64,000 bases of DNA, taken from an uncultured Opitutia bacterium. Lineage in GTDB: Bacteria > Verrucomicrobiota > Verrucomicrobiia > Opitutales > Opitutaceae. This document shows positions 1 through 8,562 of this stretch, piece by piece. The translations under genes were made by a program, and so were the position numbers. The stretch lies in assembly GCA_903862955.1 (NCBI GenBank), contig CAIPAH010000022.1, forward strand, positions 186,001 through 250,000, read 5' to 3'. Within the stretch, counting starts at the first letter, position 1. Each line of letters opens with the position of its first letter. Below the pieces are notes generated by a model. The model had not been told where the DNA came from and searched no databases. It worked only from the letters and a program-made list of their open reading frames with translations.

Positions 1-811
1 ACATCGTGGAGAAGGCCCGGGCGCTCTGCCGCGCGAGGTTGAGCCACTTCTCCGCCTCGGCGTGGCGGCCGTGCAGCAGGATCGCCGCGTAGCCGAGGCC
101 GCAGGTGGGAATGACCTTCAGGTTCGTGGCATTCAGGATCAGCGGCCACCGCCGCATATCCATCTTGAACGGCATGTGCTCGCGCGGATCCTGCGTCCAG
201 CCACGGACCCGGTCCGGATATTTCATGCCGTAAAGCGAGAGGTAGCACGCCGGCGCACCCTTCGTGACCACATTGTGCTCCACCGTGGCGCGTTCCGCGG
301 ACGTGAGCGTGTCGCCGAGCCAGTCGAGCGCGAGGACACAGGCGATGGTGGCCTCGGACGCCCGCTGCAGGCCGATGGTGTGCTGGCCACCTTCGAGGAA
401 ATAATCCCAGCGCGCGTATTCGCAGACGCGCTGCAGCGCGAGTTTCGCGAGCGCCAGCTGGGCCGCGTCGTGCGTCAACGCGTAGGCGAAGGCGGCGCTT
501 TCGAGCAGTTGCCGGGCGTGCGCAAAGTCCTGGATCAGGTTCTCCATGCGGATTTCGTCGCGCAGGAATCGCATCGGCACCGCCATGTCCGCGGGAAACA
601 AGATTGCTCGCAGGTCCCGGAAACGCGGCGCCTCGAGATTGGCGCGGATGCGCGGTACGTCCGCCGCGTCGAACAACAACCCGCGCTCCGGTCCAAACGT
701 TTCTGGCGGCGCCGGCCGCGAGGCCGGCTCGGCCGCCGTGGCGCGGCCAAGCAAGGGAAGCGCAGCCGTGAACAGTCCGGCCGATTTCAGGAACGTTCGG
801 CGATCAGTCAT
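1..811 (-). CDS. Heparinase II/III-like protein, partial (C-terminus off window), Tat-type signal
   Basis: Reverse-strand translation from ATG at 811: MTDRRTFLKSAGLFTAALPLLGRATA...GPERGLLFDAADVPRIRANLEAPRF...; closely parallels the next gene (GLLFSAADLPRIRANTKDPRF). Missed by the ORF track because it has no stop inside the window. Confidence 0.8.
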   Translation of the reverse strand, partial: MTDRRTFLKSAGLFTAALPLLGRATAAEPASRPAPPETFGPERGLLFDAADVPRIRANLEAPRFRDLRAILFPADMAVPMRFLRDEIRMENLIQDFAHARQLLESAAFAYALTHDAAQLALAKLALQRVCEYARWDYFLEGGQHTIGLQRASEATIACVLALDWLGDTLTSAERATVEHNVVTKGAPACYLSLYGMKYPDRVRGWTQDPREHMPFKMDMRRWPLILNATNLKVIPTCGLGYAAILLHGRHAEAEKWLNLARQSARAFSTM

Positions 812-819
812 GGTGAAAA

Positions 820-2844
820 TCAAACCTGCACCGCAGGCGCCGCGCTGCCAATCCCCGACGTCAGGCGCACATCCACCTCCAACCCGCCGTGTTTTCCGGT
901 CACGCGCCAACCTTTCGCCGTGGACGTGATCTTCAGCTTCCCGTGCGCCTGGCCTTCCGGCCGCGCGGTGCAAACCGTGATAATCTCGTGCTCGCGGGAC
1001 TCGGGCGACGCCACTTCGGCGAAGGGATACATGTTGGTCTCCACCTCGAGCGGCAGCCGGTCGGCGCGCACCGTCGCGGCACCGCGGCTGGCCATGCGAC
1101 CCACCACCGAGGCGTGGGGACGCTCGATGGTGAACTCGTTCCCGCTCACGTTCAGCTTAGCGGCAAGGTCTTCGTTGAACGCCTGGAAGCGCACTTGGAA
1201 AGTGGCCGGCGTGTCCTTCATGGCCATGCGGTCGAGGAAGATCACCACGTCCGGCTTCAGGAACACCAGCGTGCGCTGCACGCGCGCCACCTGGTCGTTC
1301 ACGAGCTGATAGGCGTCGGTCACGTCGCTCGTCACTGTCATCCAGCCGGGGCCGGTGCGGTAATCGACCACGCGCGCAAACGCCCACGAGGCGTTCGTGC
1401 CCTCGCTCCCGTCGTGATACTGGTGGCCCTTGCCGTTGATCAGCACCGCCGTGTGCGCCTCGGTCAGGCGCAGGAGCCAGCGCGGCTGCTTCGCGACGTA
1501 GGCCGCGCGGAACGGATCGTGGAACAGCCGCTCGCCATAGGCCTTGAAGATGACGCTGTTGCGGTCCGCGTGCTCATGGTTGCCGGGACCGCCGCTGCGC
1601 AGCGCAAGCACGGTGTCCTCGGTCTTCCAGCCCGTGCGCGAGATGACGATGTCGTTGGACAGGCGGCAATCGAGCAGCGCCTTGCCCGGCGCGGCGGAGG
1701 GACACTTGGGATCGTAGAAGACGAGCCCGAAGAGCTGCTTGGCCTCGCCGATCTCGCGGGCGACGAACTGCGAGAGCTTGTCGCCGTGCGTGCGCGCCAC
1801 CCACGCCGCCACCGAGACGTCCACCGCGCCGTTGGAGTCACCGTGGTTCACGATGTCGAACGCGGGCTTCACCGTCGGCATGGACCAGCCCTTGATGTGC
1901 TGGAAATCGGTCAGCTTCCGGTGGTCGTCGATCGTCGGCATCGTGTTCGCCAGCGCGTAGCGCACCGTGCCCGGGTAATTGATGAGGTTGCGATCATCGA
2001 TCCGCTGCGTCCGCCACAACACCTCGGCAAACAACGCGAGATAGAGCGTCGTGTAACCCCAGTAGCTCACGCCCTCGTCGTAGGCGCCATCGCTCCCGTA
2101 AAATGTGGAAAACGCCTTCGCGCTCGAGCGCGCCAGCTCGAGCCAGCCTGCGGCCTCGGGCACGCGTCCGTGGAAATAGCACGCGGCGATGCCGAGCGAT
2201 GCCGTGGGGATGATCTTGAGGTTGGTCGCGTTGATGATCAGCGGCCAGCGCTTGAGGCTGAGATGACGGAAATCATCCACCTCGCTCCGCGGATTCCAGC
2301 CCCAGCCCTGCACACGGTCGGGATATTTCATCCCGTAAACCGGCGCGTAGCACGCGGGCACGCCCTTCGCCAGGACGTTGTCCTCGATCTCTTTCACCTC
2401 GGCCGCGCTCAGTGCGTCCCCGAGGTAATCGATCGCCAGCAGCAGCGCGACCGTGCCCTCCGTCGCGCGCTGGAAACCCAAAATCTGCCGGCCGCCCTCG
2501 ATGAAGCTGTCCCATTCCGGGAAATCCAGCATTCGCCGGATCGCGAGTTTCGCCAGGGCGAGCTGGGCCGGGTCACGGTTGATGAGGTAGATCAGCGCCG
2601 TCCGGTCGAGGATCTGCTGCGCCCGCAGGAGATGGGTGACGTGATTCGTCAGGCTCAGCTCGTTCGCCAGGAAATTCGTGTCCGCGGCGATGTCCGCGTT
2701 GAGCCGCGTCTGCCAGAATTCCGCAAAGCGCGGGTCCTTGGTGTTGGCGCGAATGCGCGGAAGGTCGGCGGCACTGAAAAGCAGGCCGGGCTTCTTGCGG
2801 GACGCGGGGGCGGACGGAACGGCGGGGCGGGCGGGTTTTTTCAT
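820..2844 (-). CDS. Heparinase II/III family protein
   Basis: ORF with MKKPARPAVPSAP start at 2844; heparinase II/III-like C-terminal region (GGPGNHEHADRNSVIFKAYGERLFHDPFRA). Confidence 0.8.
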   Translation of the reverse strand: MKKPARPAVPSAPASRKKPGLLFSAADLPRIRANTKDPRFAEFWQTRLNADIAADTNFLANELSLTNHVTHLLRAQQILDRTALIYLINRDPAQLALAKLAIRRMLDFPEWDSFIEGGRQILGFQRATEGTVALLLAIDYLGDALSAAEVKEIEDNVLAKGVPACYAPVYGMKYPDRVQGWGWNPRSEVDDFRHLSLKRWPLIINATNLKIIPTASLGIAACYFHGRVPEAAGWLELARSSAKAFSTFYGSDGAYDEGVSYWGYTTLYLALFAEVLWRTQRIDDRNLINYPGTVRYALANTMPTIDDHRKLTDFQHIKGWSMPTVKPAFDIVNHGDSNGAVDVSVAAWVARTHGDKLSQFVAREIGEAKQLFGLVFYDPKCPSAAPGKALLDCRLSNDIVISRTGWKTEDTVLALRSGGPGNHEHADRNSVIFKAYGERLFHDPFRAAYVAKQPRWLLRLTEAHTAVLINGKGHQYHDGSEGTNASWAFARVVDYRTGPGWMTVTSDVTDAYQLVNDQVARVQRTLVFLKPDVVIFLDRMAMKDTPATFQVRFQAFNEDLAAKLNVSGNEFTIERPHASVVGRMASRGAATVRADRLPLEVETNMYPFAEVASPESREHEIITVCTARPEGQAHGKLKITSTAKGWRVTGKHGGLEVDVRLTSGIGSAAPAVQV

Positions 2845-2962
2845 GGAGGGCAGCGAGCGGGTGTTGTTTCCCAAAAAAATCTGCGTCGAAAGGCCCAAGC
2901 TAGGCTCATGCCACGGCCTGTCATGGCGAAAATGCCCTCCGCCCCCGAATCCGGCGGAATAA

Positions 2963-3889
2963 TCAGCTCGCCGTCTTGTAGCGCGCGATGGCCACGGCGG
3001 CGCAGCTGCCGAGTTCGTCGCCCAGCAGCGCGGGAACGATCCGGCAATCCCGCGCGCTGTCCGGCAGCGCCTCGCGCGCGATCACGGCATTCGCCGCCGG
3101 CGCGATGAAGCGCTCGCACCGTTGGTAGATGCTGCCGATCACGATCCGCTCGGGATTGAGCACGTCGATGAAAACCGCGAGGGCCTCGCCCAGCCGCTCC
3201 CCCACTTCACGCCAGATCGCCAGCGCCAGCGCATCGCCCGCCTCGGCCGCCGTGCCCACGACGCGGGCGTCGAGTTGCTCCGCCAGAATCTTTTTCAGGC
3301 TACTCGCGCCGCCAAATTCCGCCACGCGCTTCCGCGCGATCTGCGCAATGCCGCCCCCGGAGCAAAATCCTTCGAAAGAGCCAGCCTTGCCGTAACCCAC
3401 CGGGCCATCCGCGGCCATCCGCATGTGTCCCACCTCGCCGGCATTGCCAGTCACGCCTTCGTATAACCGGCCGTCGAGGATCAATCCCGCGCCCATACCG
3501 GTGCCCATCGTCAGGAACATCATGCTCTGGCAACCCCGCCCCGCGCCGAACTGCCACTCGGCCAGCGCGCAGGCGTTGGCGTCGTTCATCAGGAAAGCCC
3601 GTCCGCCAAATTTCTCCTGCAGCAGCGCGCAGATCGCGATGCGGTCCCAGCCGGGCAGGTTGGGCGGCGACAGGATCAGCCCGCGCCCGCTGTCAAGCGG
3701 GCCCCCGCACGACACGCCGAAGACGGTGTCGCGCGCCGGCGCGAGCTTCGCGATCTCCGCATAGAAGCGTTCGAGCGTCCCGCGGACGTCCGTCGTCGCA
3801 AACCGCACCACCTCGCGCACGCGATCCGGCCCGTCGGGCACACTGACCGCGCATTTGGTTCCGCCGATATCGAGACCGATGATGTTCAT
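2963..3889 (-). CDS. ROK family sugar kinase / transcriptional regulator-type protein
   Basis: MNIIGLDIGGTKCAVSV ... GVSCGGPLDSGRGLILSPPNLPGW ... NDANACALAEWQFGAGRG ... GTGMGAGLILDGRLYEG: ROK signatures. Confidence 0.9.
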   Translation of the reverse strand: MNIIGLDIGGTKCAVSVPDGPDRVREVVRFATTDVRGTLERFYAEIAKLAPARDTVFGVSCGGPLDSGRGLILSPPNLPGWDRIAICALLQEKFGGRAFLMNDANACALAEWQFGAGRGCQSMMFLTMGTGMGAGLILDGRLYEGVTGNAGEVGHMRMAADGPVGYGKAGSFEGFCSGGGIAQIARKRVAEFGGASSLKKILAEQLDARVVGTAAEAGDALALAIWREVGERLGEALAVFIDVLNPERIVIGSIYQRCERFIAPAANAVIAREALPDSARDCRIVPALLGDELGSCAAVAIARYKTAS

Positions 3890-3993
3890 CGCTGCCCGGT
3901 GACTGCGCGCCATTCGCGGCGCGATGCCAAGGCAAAATACGCGGAGGGCCGGTGCTTGAGCTGGCCGGACTCGCGCCCCACCCTCGTCTTTCC

Positions 3994-4986
3994 ATGACTC
4001 CCCGCGCGCGCTTCGTTCGGACCCTCAACTTCCAAAAATGCGACGACCGCCTGCCGATGGTCGAGTGGGCTGCGTGGTGGGACCTAACCATTGATCGCTG
4101 GAAAACCGAGGGGCTGCCCAAGGATATCTCCTGGGACGATTCCCTGGCGTACTTTGCCCTCGATCCGCTCGTGCTCATCGGGACCGGGGCCGGGCCGGCG
4201 GCGGAAGTTCCGGCTGGGATCTCACGGGTAGTGACCGACGAGGCCTCCTACGACGCCCTGCGGCCCTACCTGTTCACCGACGTCGGCATCGACAACGCCC
4301 TTCAGCACGCCCGGCGCGTGAAAGCCGGCCACGACCGTGGTGACATTGCGATTCGGCTCTGGCTCGACGGCTATTTCTGGTTCCCGCGGGCCCAGATGGG
4401 CATCGAGGGCCACATGCTGGCGTTCTACGACGAGCCCACACTCATGCACCGCATGAACCGCGACCTCGCCGACTACAATTTGAAGGTCATCGACGCGCTC
4501 TGCCGCGTGCTGACCCCTGACATGGTCGGTTTTGCCGAAGACATGTCGTATAACCACGGGCCCATGCTTTCCCAGGAATTCTTCGAGGAGTTCCTGCGAC
4601 CCTACTACGAGCGGACCGTCCCCGAGATGAAGCGCCGCGGCATCAAGGTGCTCGTGGATACCGATGGCGACGTGACCACGATGATTCCCTGGCTCCTCGC
4701 GTCCGGCATCGAGGGCGTGTATCCGCTGGAGCACCAGGCCGGCGTTGACGTCGCCAAACTGCGGGCGCACCACCCCCGGCTGCTGATGATGGGCGGCTAC
4801 GACAAGATGGTCATGTCCCAGGGCGAGGCCGCCATGCGGGCCGAGTTCGAACGGCTGCTCCCCGTCATGCGCACCGGCGGTTACGTTCCGTCAGTGGATC
4901 ATCAGACGCCGCCCGAGGTGTCGCTCGCGAATTTCCAGATCTACGTCCGACTGTTCCGCGAATACTGCGAGCGCGCCGCGAAGTGA
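3994..4986 (+). CDS. Uroporphyrinogen decarboxylase (URO-D) family protein
   Basis: MTPRARFVRTLNFQKCDDRLPMVEWAAWWDLTIDRW ... VGFAEDMSYNHGPMLSQEFFEEFLRPYYERTVPEMKRRGIKVLVDTDGD: typical of the divergent URO-D family. Confidence 0.8.
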   Translation: MTPRARFVRTLNFQKCDDRLPMVEWAAWWDLTIDRWKTEGLPKDISWDDSLAYFALDPLVLIGTGAGPAAEVPAGISRVVTDEASYDALRPYLFTDVGIDNALQHARRVKAGHDRGDIAIRLWLDGYFWFPRAQMGIEGHMLAFYDEPTLMHRMNRDLADYNLKVIDALCRVLTPDMVGFAEDMSYNHGPMLSQEFFEEFLRPYYERTVPEMKRRGIKVLVDTDGDVTTMIPWLLASGIEGVYPLEHQAGVDVAKLRAHHPRLLMMGGYDKMVMSQGEAAMRAEFERLLPVMRTGGYVPSVDHQTPPEVSLANFQIYVRLFREYCERAAK

Positions 4987-4998
4987 GGCCGGAGGTTT

Positions 4999-5076
4999 GG
5001 CCGCAAAGAGGTGCAGGAAGGCACAAGAACGGAATCCTGACTCTCTTCTTGCGCCCTCCTGCGCCACTTCGTGTCC
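4999..5076. repeat. Imperfect palindromic intergenic element (family I)
   Basis: Left ggccgcaaagaggtgcaggaaggcacaagaa (4999-5029), right ttcttgcgccctcctgcgccacttcgtgtcc (about 5045-5076); arms largely reverse-complementary; ends just before the stop of the next gene (5078). Confidence 0.7.
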
Positions 5077-5077
5077 A

Positions 5078-6262
5078 TCAAAGGATCAGGCCTAGCGGCT
5101 CGCTGGAAAACCTGATCTTCGCCGCCAGCCGCCGCAGAGTCGGCAAAGCCGCTTTCTGCAGCAGGACGACCACGGTGCCGCCGCTGCCGCCGCCGCTCAC
5201 CCGCGCCCCGTAGAATCCCTTCGACGGTCCCAGCTTCCGCACGGCCGCGACCATCTCGTCCGTCTCCGGGCAGCCGAGCCCGATCGAAGAATAACCCGCG
5301 TGCGACTGATACAGCAGCTCGCCCAGCGCCCGCAACGTCGCCTCGCGCGCCGCCGGCTTGAACCCTCGCAGCAGCGCCACCGCGGCCTCCGCCCGGAAAT
5401 TTTCCTCCACGGGAAACGACACCGCTGCGCGAACGCCGTAGGTCTTTGCCGGCTCGATGACGGAGAGCGGGTCATCCACCCCGCCCGCGCGCGCCAGGAA
5501 GGTCCGGCCCGTGATCTTTGTGGGCAGATCAGCCAGCGGCAGCCCGCGGACTTCCGCCGGCAGGAGCTGCGTCGCATGCGCGAGTTTCCGGCGCGTCGCC
5601 AATTCGATGAGCTTGCGCCCCATGAACGCACCGGCCCGCGCCGTCGCATACGGCGACGCCGTCACCGCGTGCTTCACACCACTCGGCCAGCCGACCGCTA
5701 CGACACCTCTCGGCAGACGCACCGGTTCACCGAGGATGTCCGGCCGGCAGAGAATCGGCAGCAGCGCGCCGCGCACGCCGTAGGCGGACGAGAGCTGGTC
5801 CATCAGCCCGCACGGCGCGCCCACGATCTCATTCTCGGCCCGCTGGGCCAGCCGGGCCAAGGCCGTGCCGGTGAATTTGCGACCGGAGAACTGCTCAAGC
5901 GCGCGCAACGTCGCCACCTCCAGCGCCGCGCTGCTGCTCACGCCCATCGATTCCGGCACGCGCGAACGGATGACAAACTTCAGGCCCGCACGCGGACGCC
6001 AGCGCTGCTCCTGGCAAAACAATAGTAAGCAACCGTAGGGATAGCGCACCCATTTCGGCACTGCCGCCGGAGCCGCACCCGCCGCCACCACGCAGCGGCC
6101 TTCCTGCGCGCTCACGAAGGCAAACTCACCGGCCGGATGCTCCGACACGGTCACACGCGTCGTCAGCCGCAATGGCATTTCCAGCACGAGCGACCCGCTG
6201 TAATCGGCCACGCCGCCCAGAAAATCCAGCCGCCCCGGAGCCTCGCCGACGACGGTCTTCAT
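5078..6262 (-). CDS. GHMP kinase, galactokinase-like
   Basis: MKTVVGEAPGRLDFLGGVADYSGSLVLEMPL ... RVPESMGVSSSAALEVATLRAL ... GARVSGGGSGGTVVVLL: GHMP motifs 1-3. Confidence 0.85.
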   Translation of the reverse strand: MKTVVGEAPGRLDFLGGVADYSGSLVLEMPLRLTTRVTVSEHPAGEFAFVSAQEGRCVVAAGAAPAAVPKWVRYPYGCLLLFCQEQRWRPRAGLKFVIRSRVPESMGVSSSAALEVATLRALEQFSGRKFTGTALARLAQRAENEIVGAPCGLMDQLSSAYGVRGALLPILCRPDILGEPVRLPRGVVAVGWPSGVKHAVTASPYATARAGAFMGRKLIELATRRKLAHATQLLPAEVRGLPLADLPTKITGRTFLARAGGVDDPLSVIEPAKTYGVRAAVSFPVEENFRAEAAVALLRGFKPAAREATLRALGELLYQSHAGYSSIGLGCPETDEMVAAVRKLGPSKGFYGARVSGGGSGGTVVVLLQKAALPTLRRLAAKIRFSSEPLGLIL

Positions 6263-6274
6263 CCCAAACCTTTC

Positions 6275-6389
6275 CCCGCGAATGACGCGAATGAACGCGA
6301 ATTTTGATTCATGGTTTTGTCATTTTGAGCGAAGCGAAGAATGACAAGCCGCTGAGTCCGGATTCGTGTCCATTCGCATCATTCGCGGG
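6275..6389. repeat. Palindromic element family A (TTCGCG word) with a second element (GTCATTTTGAGCGAAGCGAAGAATGAC) nested in the loop
   Basis: Left cccgcgaatgacgcgaatgaacgcgaatt (6275-6303); right gattcgtgtccattcgcatcattcgcggg (6361-6389), near reverse complement; loop holds ttgtcattttgagcgaagcgaagaatgacaa (6317-6347). Confidence 0.85.
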
Positions 6390-6395
6390 CAACCC

Positions 6396-7394
6396 TCAGA
6401 AATATTTCCTCATCAGCCGCCTCAGCACCGGCCGGACCGTCCTCGCCAACGTGGGGTTCGCGTAGCCCATCCACGCGATCGGTGACGTCGTGTCCAGCGG
6501 CACCCGCAGCGGCTGGCCGTCCGGCGCTTCGACGATCCCGCCCGCCTCCTGCAGGATGAGCGCGGTGCAGATGTCGTAGGGATGGCAGCAGAGCGACGCG
6601 CTCCCAAATTTCAGCTTCGCATACGCCGGCGGACGCAGGTCGCCCAACATGCGGTCGTGGCCGATCGCCAGCTCGTAGAGCTGCCCGCCGGTCGAGATGT
6701 ATTGGTCATCGAACACCAATTGGCCGCCGTTCTTGCCGAGCACGCCGAGTTCGCGCCAGAGCGCCTCCTCCAGCGTGCCGAGCAGCGCCTTGCCCTCGGG
6801 GAAAAACCGGGCGATCGACGCGAAGCCGTGCTCGAAATTCTTCGCCCGCGACGGCCGGAGCGCCAGCGGACGCCGTTTCCCCGTGCGCACGTCGTGCATC
6901 TCCGCCACCACCCCGCGCCCGCGCACCGCGCTGAGTTGGTCGCCGCGCCACGCCTTGCTCGTGGGCAGCTCCGTCATCGCCGCCACCACGATGTCACCGA
7001 GATGCGTTTTGGCGCCCCGCTGCGGCGCGAGCGCGGCCAGCGCCCAGGCGGAACGCTTGTCATACATCAGGTTCCGGGTCCCGTCGATCGGGTCGATGAT
7101 GCACTTGAAAATCGTCTTCGCCACGGGCGTGCCCTGCGGGAACGTCGTGCCGTCCTCGATGCCCTCCATCACCAGCTCGACCGGCCACGCGCGCGGCCAA
7201 TGACGTTCGAACCACGCAAAAATCGCCGCCTCCGAAATCTTGTCGACCTGGTAAATCGTGTCCGCCGCTGTCACCGCCGCAACCTTGGCAAACGACCTCC
7301 CGCCCTTGGCCCGCGCCGCCGCCAGTTTGTCGCGCAGGTCCACCTGCAGCGCACAGAGCAGCCGGCGGGCGCGTTCGAGTTGGCTGGTGGTCAT
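6396..7394 (-). CDS. Inositol monophosphatase family protein
   Basis: VKTIFKCIIDPIDGTRNLMYDKRSAWALAALAP (IMPase DPIDGT motif) and HPYDICTALILQEAGGIVEAPDGQ. Confidence 0.8.
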   Translation of the reverse strand: MTTSQLERARRLLCALQVDLRDKLAAARAKGGRSFAKVAAVTAADTIYQVDKISEAAIFAWFERHWPRAWPVELVMEGIEDGTTFPQGTPVAKTIFKCIIDPIDGTRNLMYDKRSAWALAALAPQRGAKTHLGDIVVAAMTELPTSKAWRGDQLSAVRGRGVVAEMHDVRTGKRRPLALRPSRAKNFEHGFASIARFFPEGKALLGTLEEALWRELGVLGKNGGQLVFDDQYISTGGQLYELAIGHDRMLGDLRPPAYAKLKFGSASLCCHPYDICTALILQEAGGIVEAPDGQPLRVPLDTTSPIAWMGYANPTLARTVRPVLRRLMRKYF

Positions 7395-7399
7395 GGTTT

Positions 7400-7470
7400 C
7401 CCGCTAATCATGCGAAAGGATGTGAATTCAGCAGCGAATTTCATTGGTGTCGATTCGCGTAATTCGCGGG
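7400..7470. repeat. Palindromic element family A overlapping the galT 3' end
   Basis: Left cccgctaatcatgcgaaaggatgtgaattc; right aatttcattggtgtcgattcgcgtaattcgcggg; right arm runs through the galT stop codon (7441-7443). Confidence 0.75.
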
Positions 7471-8496
7471 CGCCTGCTTGTAGTGCACCGACGACACCGC
7501 GCGTAGTTCGGCGGCTTTCACATCGGGGTCGGACTCATTCGTCATTGAGCCGCCGCCGATTTCGGGGCCGGCGAGATACTTCATCGTGTCGGGCTTCCGC
7601 AGCGGCGGGTGGAACTCGAGGTGGAACGGATACGTCGCGTGGTCCTCGCCATCGCACGGCGCCTGGTGCACCGCCATCACGTAGGGCAAGGGCATCTGCC
7701 ACAGGTTGTCGTAGCGGATCGCCACCTCGCGAATCATCCGCCCGAGTGACGCCCGCTCCGCCGCGCTGAGGTCAGTCAAGGAAGTCGCGGGTCGCTTGGG
7801 CAGGATGAACACTTCGTAGGCGTAGCGCGCAAAACACGGCACGCAGGCCAGCCAGGCGTCGTTTTGCGCGATCACCCGCGAACCGGCCGACTCGCGCGCG
7901 AGGATCTCCTGGCCGAGCAGCCGCCCAGTGCGCTGGAAGAACTTTCGCCCGCTCGCCACCTCGCGCTCGGTGAAGCCGTAGACGAGGTTGCCCGCGTAGA
8001 TCTGGCAGTGCGGGTGCGGGTTCGAGGTGCCGACCAGCGAGCCCTTGTTTTCGAAGATCAACACGTGGTCCACGTCCGGCCGAGCACCCAACGCCCGCGT
8101 GCGTTCCGCCCAGAAATCCACGACCGCGGCGCACTCGGCGTCGGTCAGGTCGACAAAGGTCTTCGCGTGGTCAGGGCTGTAGCAAACGACCTCGGCGGTG
8201 CCTGAGGCGGGTCGCACCTGGTAAAAATCATCGCCGCCCGTGGGTGCGGGGGCGTCCACCGAGAAACACGGCAGGTCGTTGGTGAAGCCGTAGACGCCGG
8301 TGTAACGCGGATTTTCGCCGTGCAGCCGCTTCACGCCCGGGCACAGCGCGCAGGTCGGATCAAAGTGCGGCGGCGTCACCTCGGCCGGCTTGTGCGTGTC
8401 ACCCACCCATGGCCGTCCGCTGCGATGCGAGGTGTAGAGCACCCACTCCTCGCGGAGTGGATGCCAGCGCTGCTGCCAGACGACGGGTGGGGGCAT
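7441..8496 (-). CDS. galT: Galactose-1-phosphate uridylyltransferase
   Basis: WQQRWHPLREEWVLYTSHRSGRPW ... CALCPGVKR ... SNPHPHCQIYAG (GalT HPHxQ active site) ... HLEFHPPLR. Confidence 0.93.
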   Translation of the reverse strand: MPPPVVWQQRWHPLREEWVLYTSHRSGRPWVGDTHKPAEVTPPHFDPTCALCPGVKRLHGENPRYTGVYGFTNDLPCFSVDAPAPTGGDDFYQVRPASGTAEVVCYSPDHAKTFVDLTDAECAAVVDFWAERTRALGARPDVDHVLIFENKGSLVGTSNPHPHCQIYAGNLVYGFTEREVASGRKFFQRTGRLLGQEILARESAGSRVIAQNDAWLACVPCFARYAYEVFILPKRPATSLTDLSAAERASLGRMIREVAIRYDNLWQMPLPYVMAVHQAPCDGEDHATYPFHLEFHPPLRKPDTMKYLAGPEIGGGSMTNESDPDVKAAELRAVSSVHYKQAPANYANRHQ

Positions 8497-8562
8497 GGTG
8501 GAAAAAAGCGGGCGACGTGAAACGACTGCCCGCTTTTTGGGGCAAGCACCCCATAAATCCAC

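Noticed and set aside
889-3108. 739-aa + strand ORF
   Set aside because: Antisense shadow of the heparinase and ROK genes; R/H/G/A-rich with no coherent domain, typical of high-GC codon-position artefacts.
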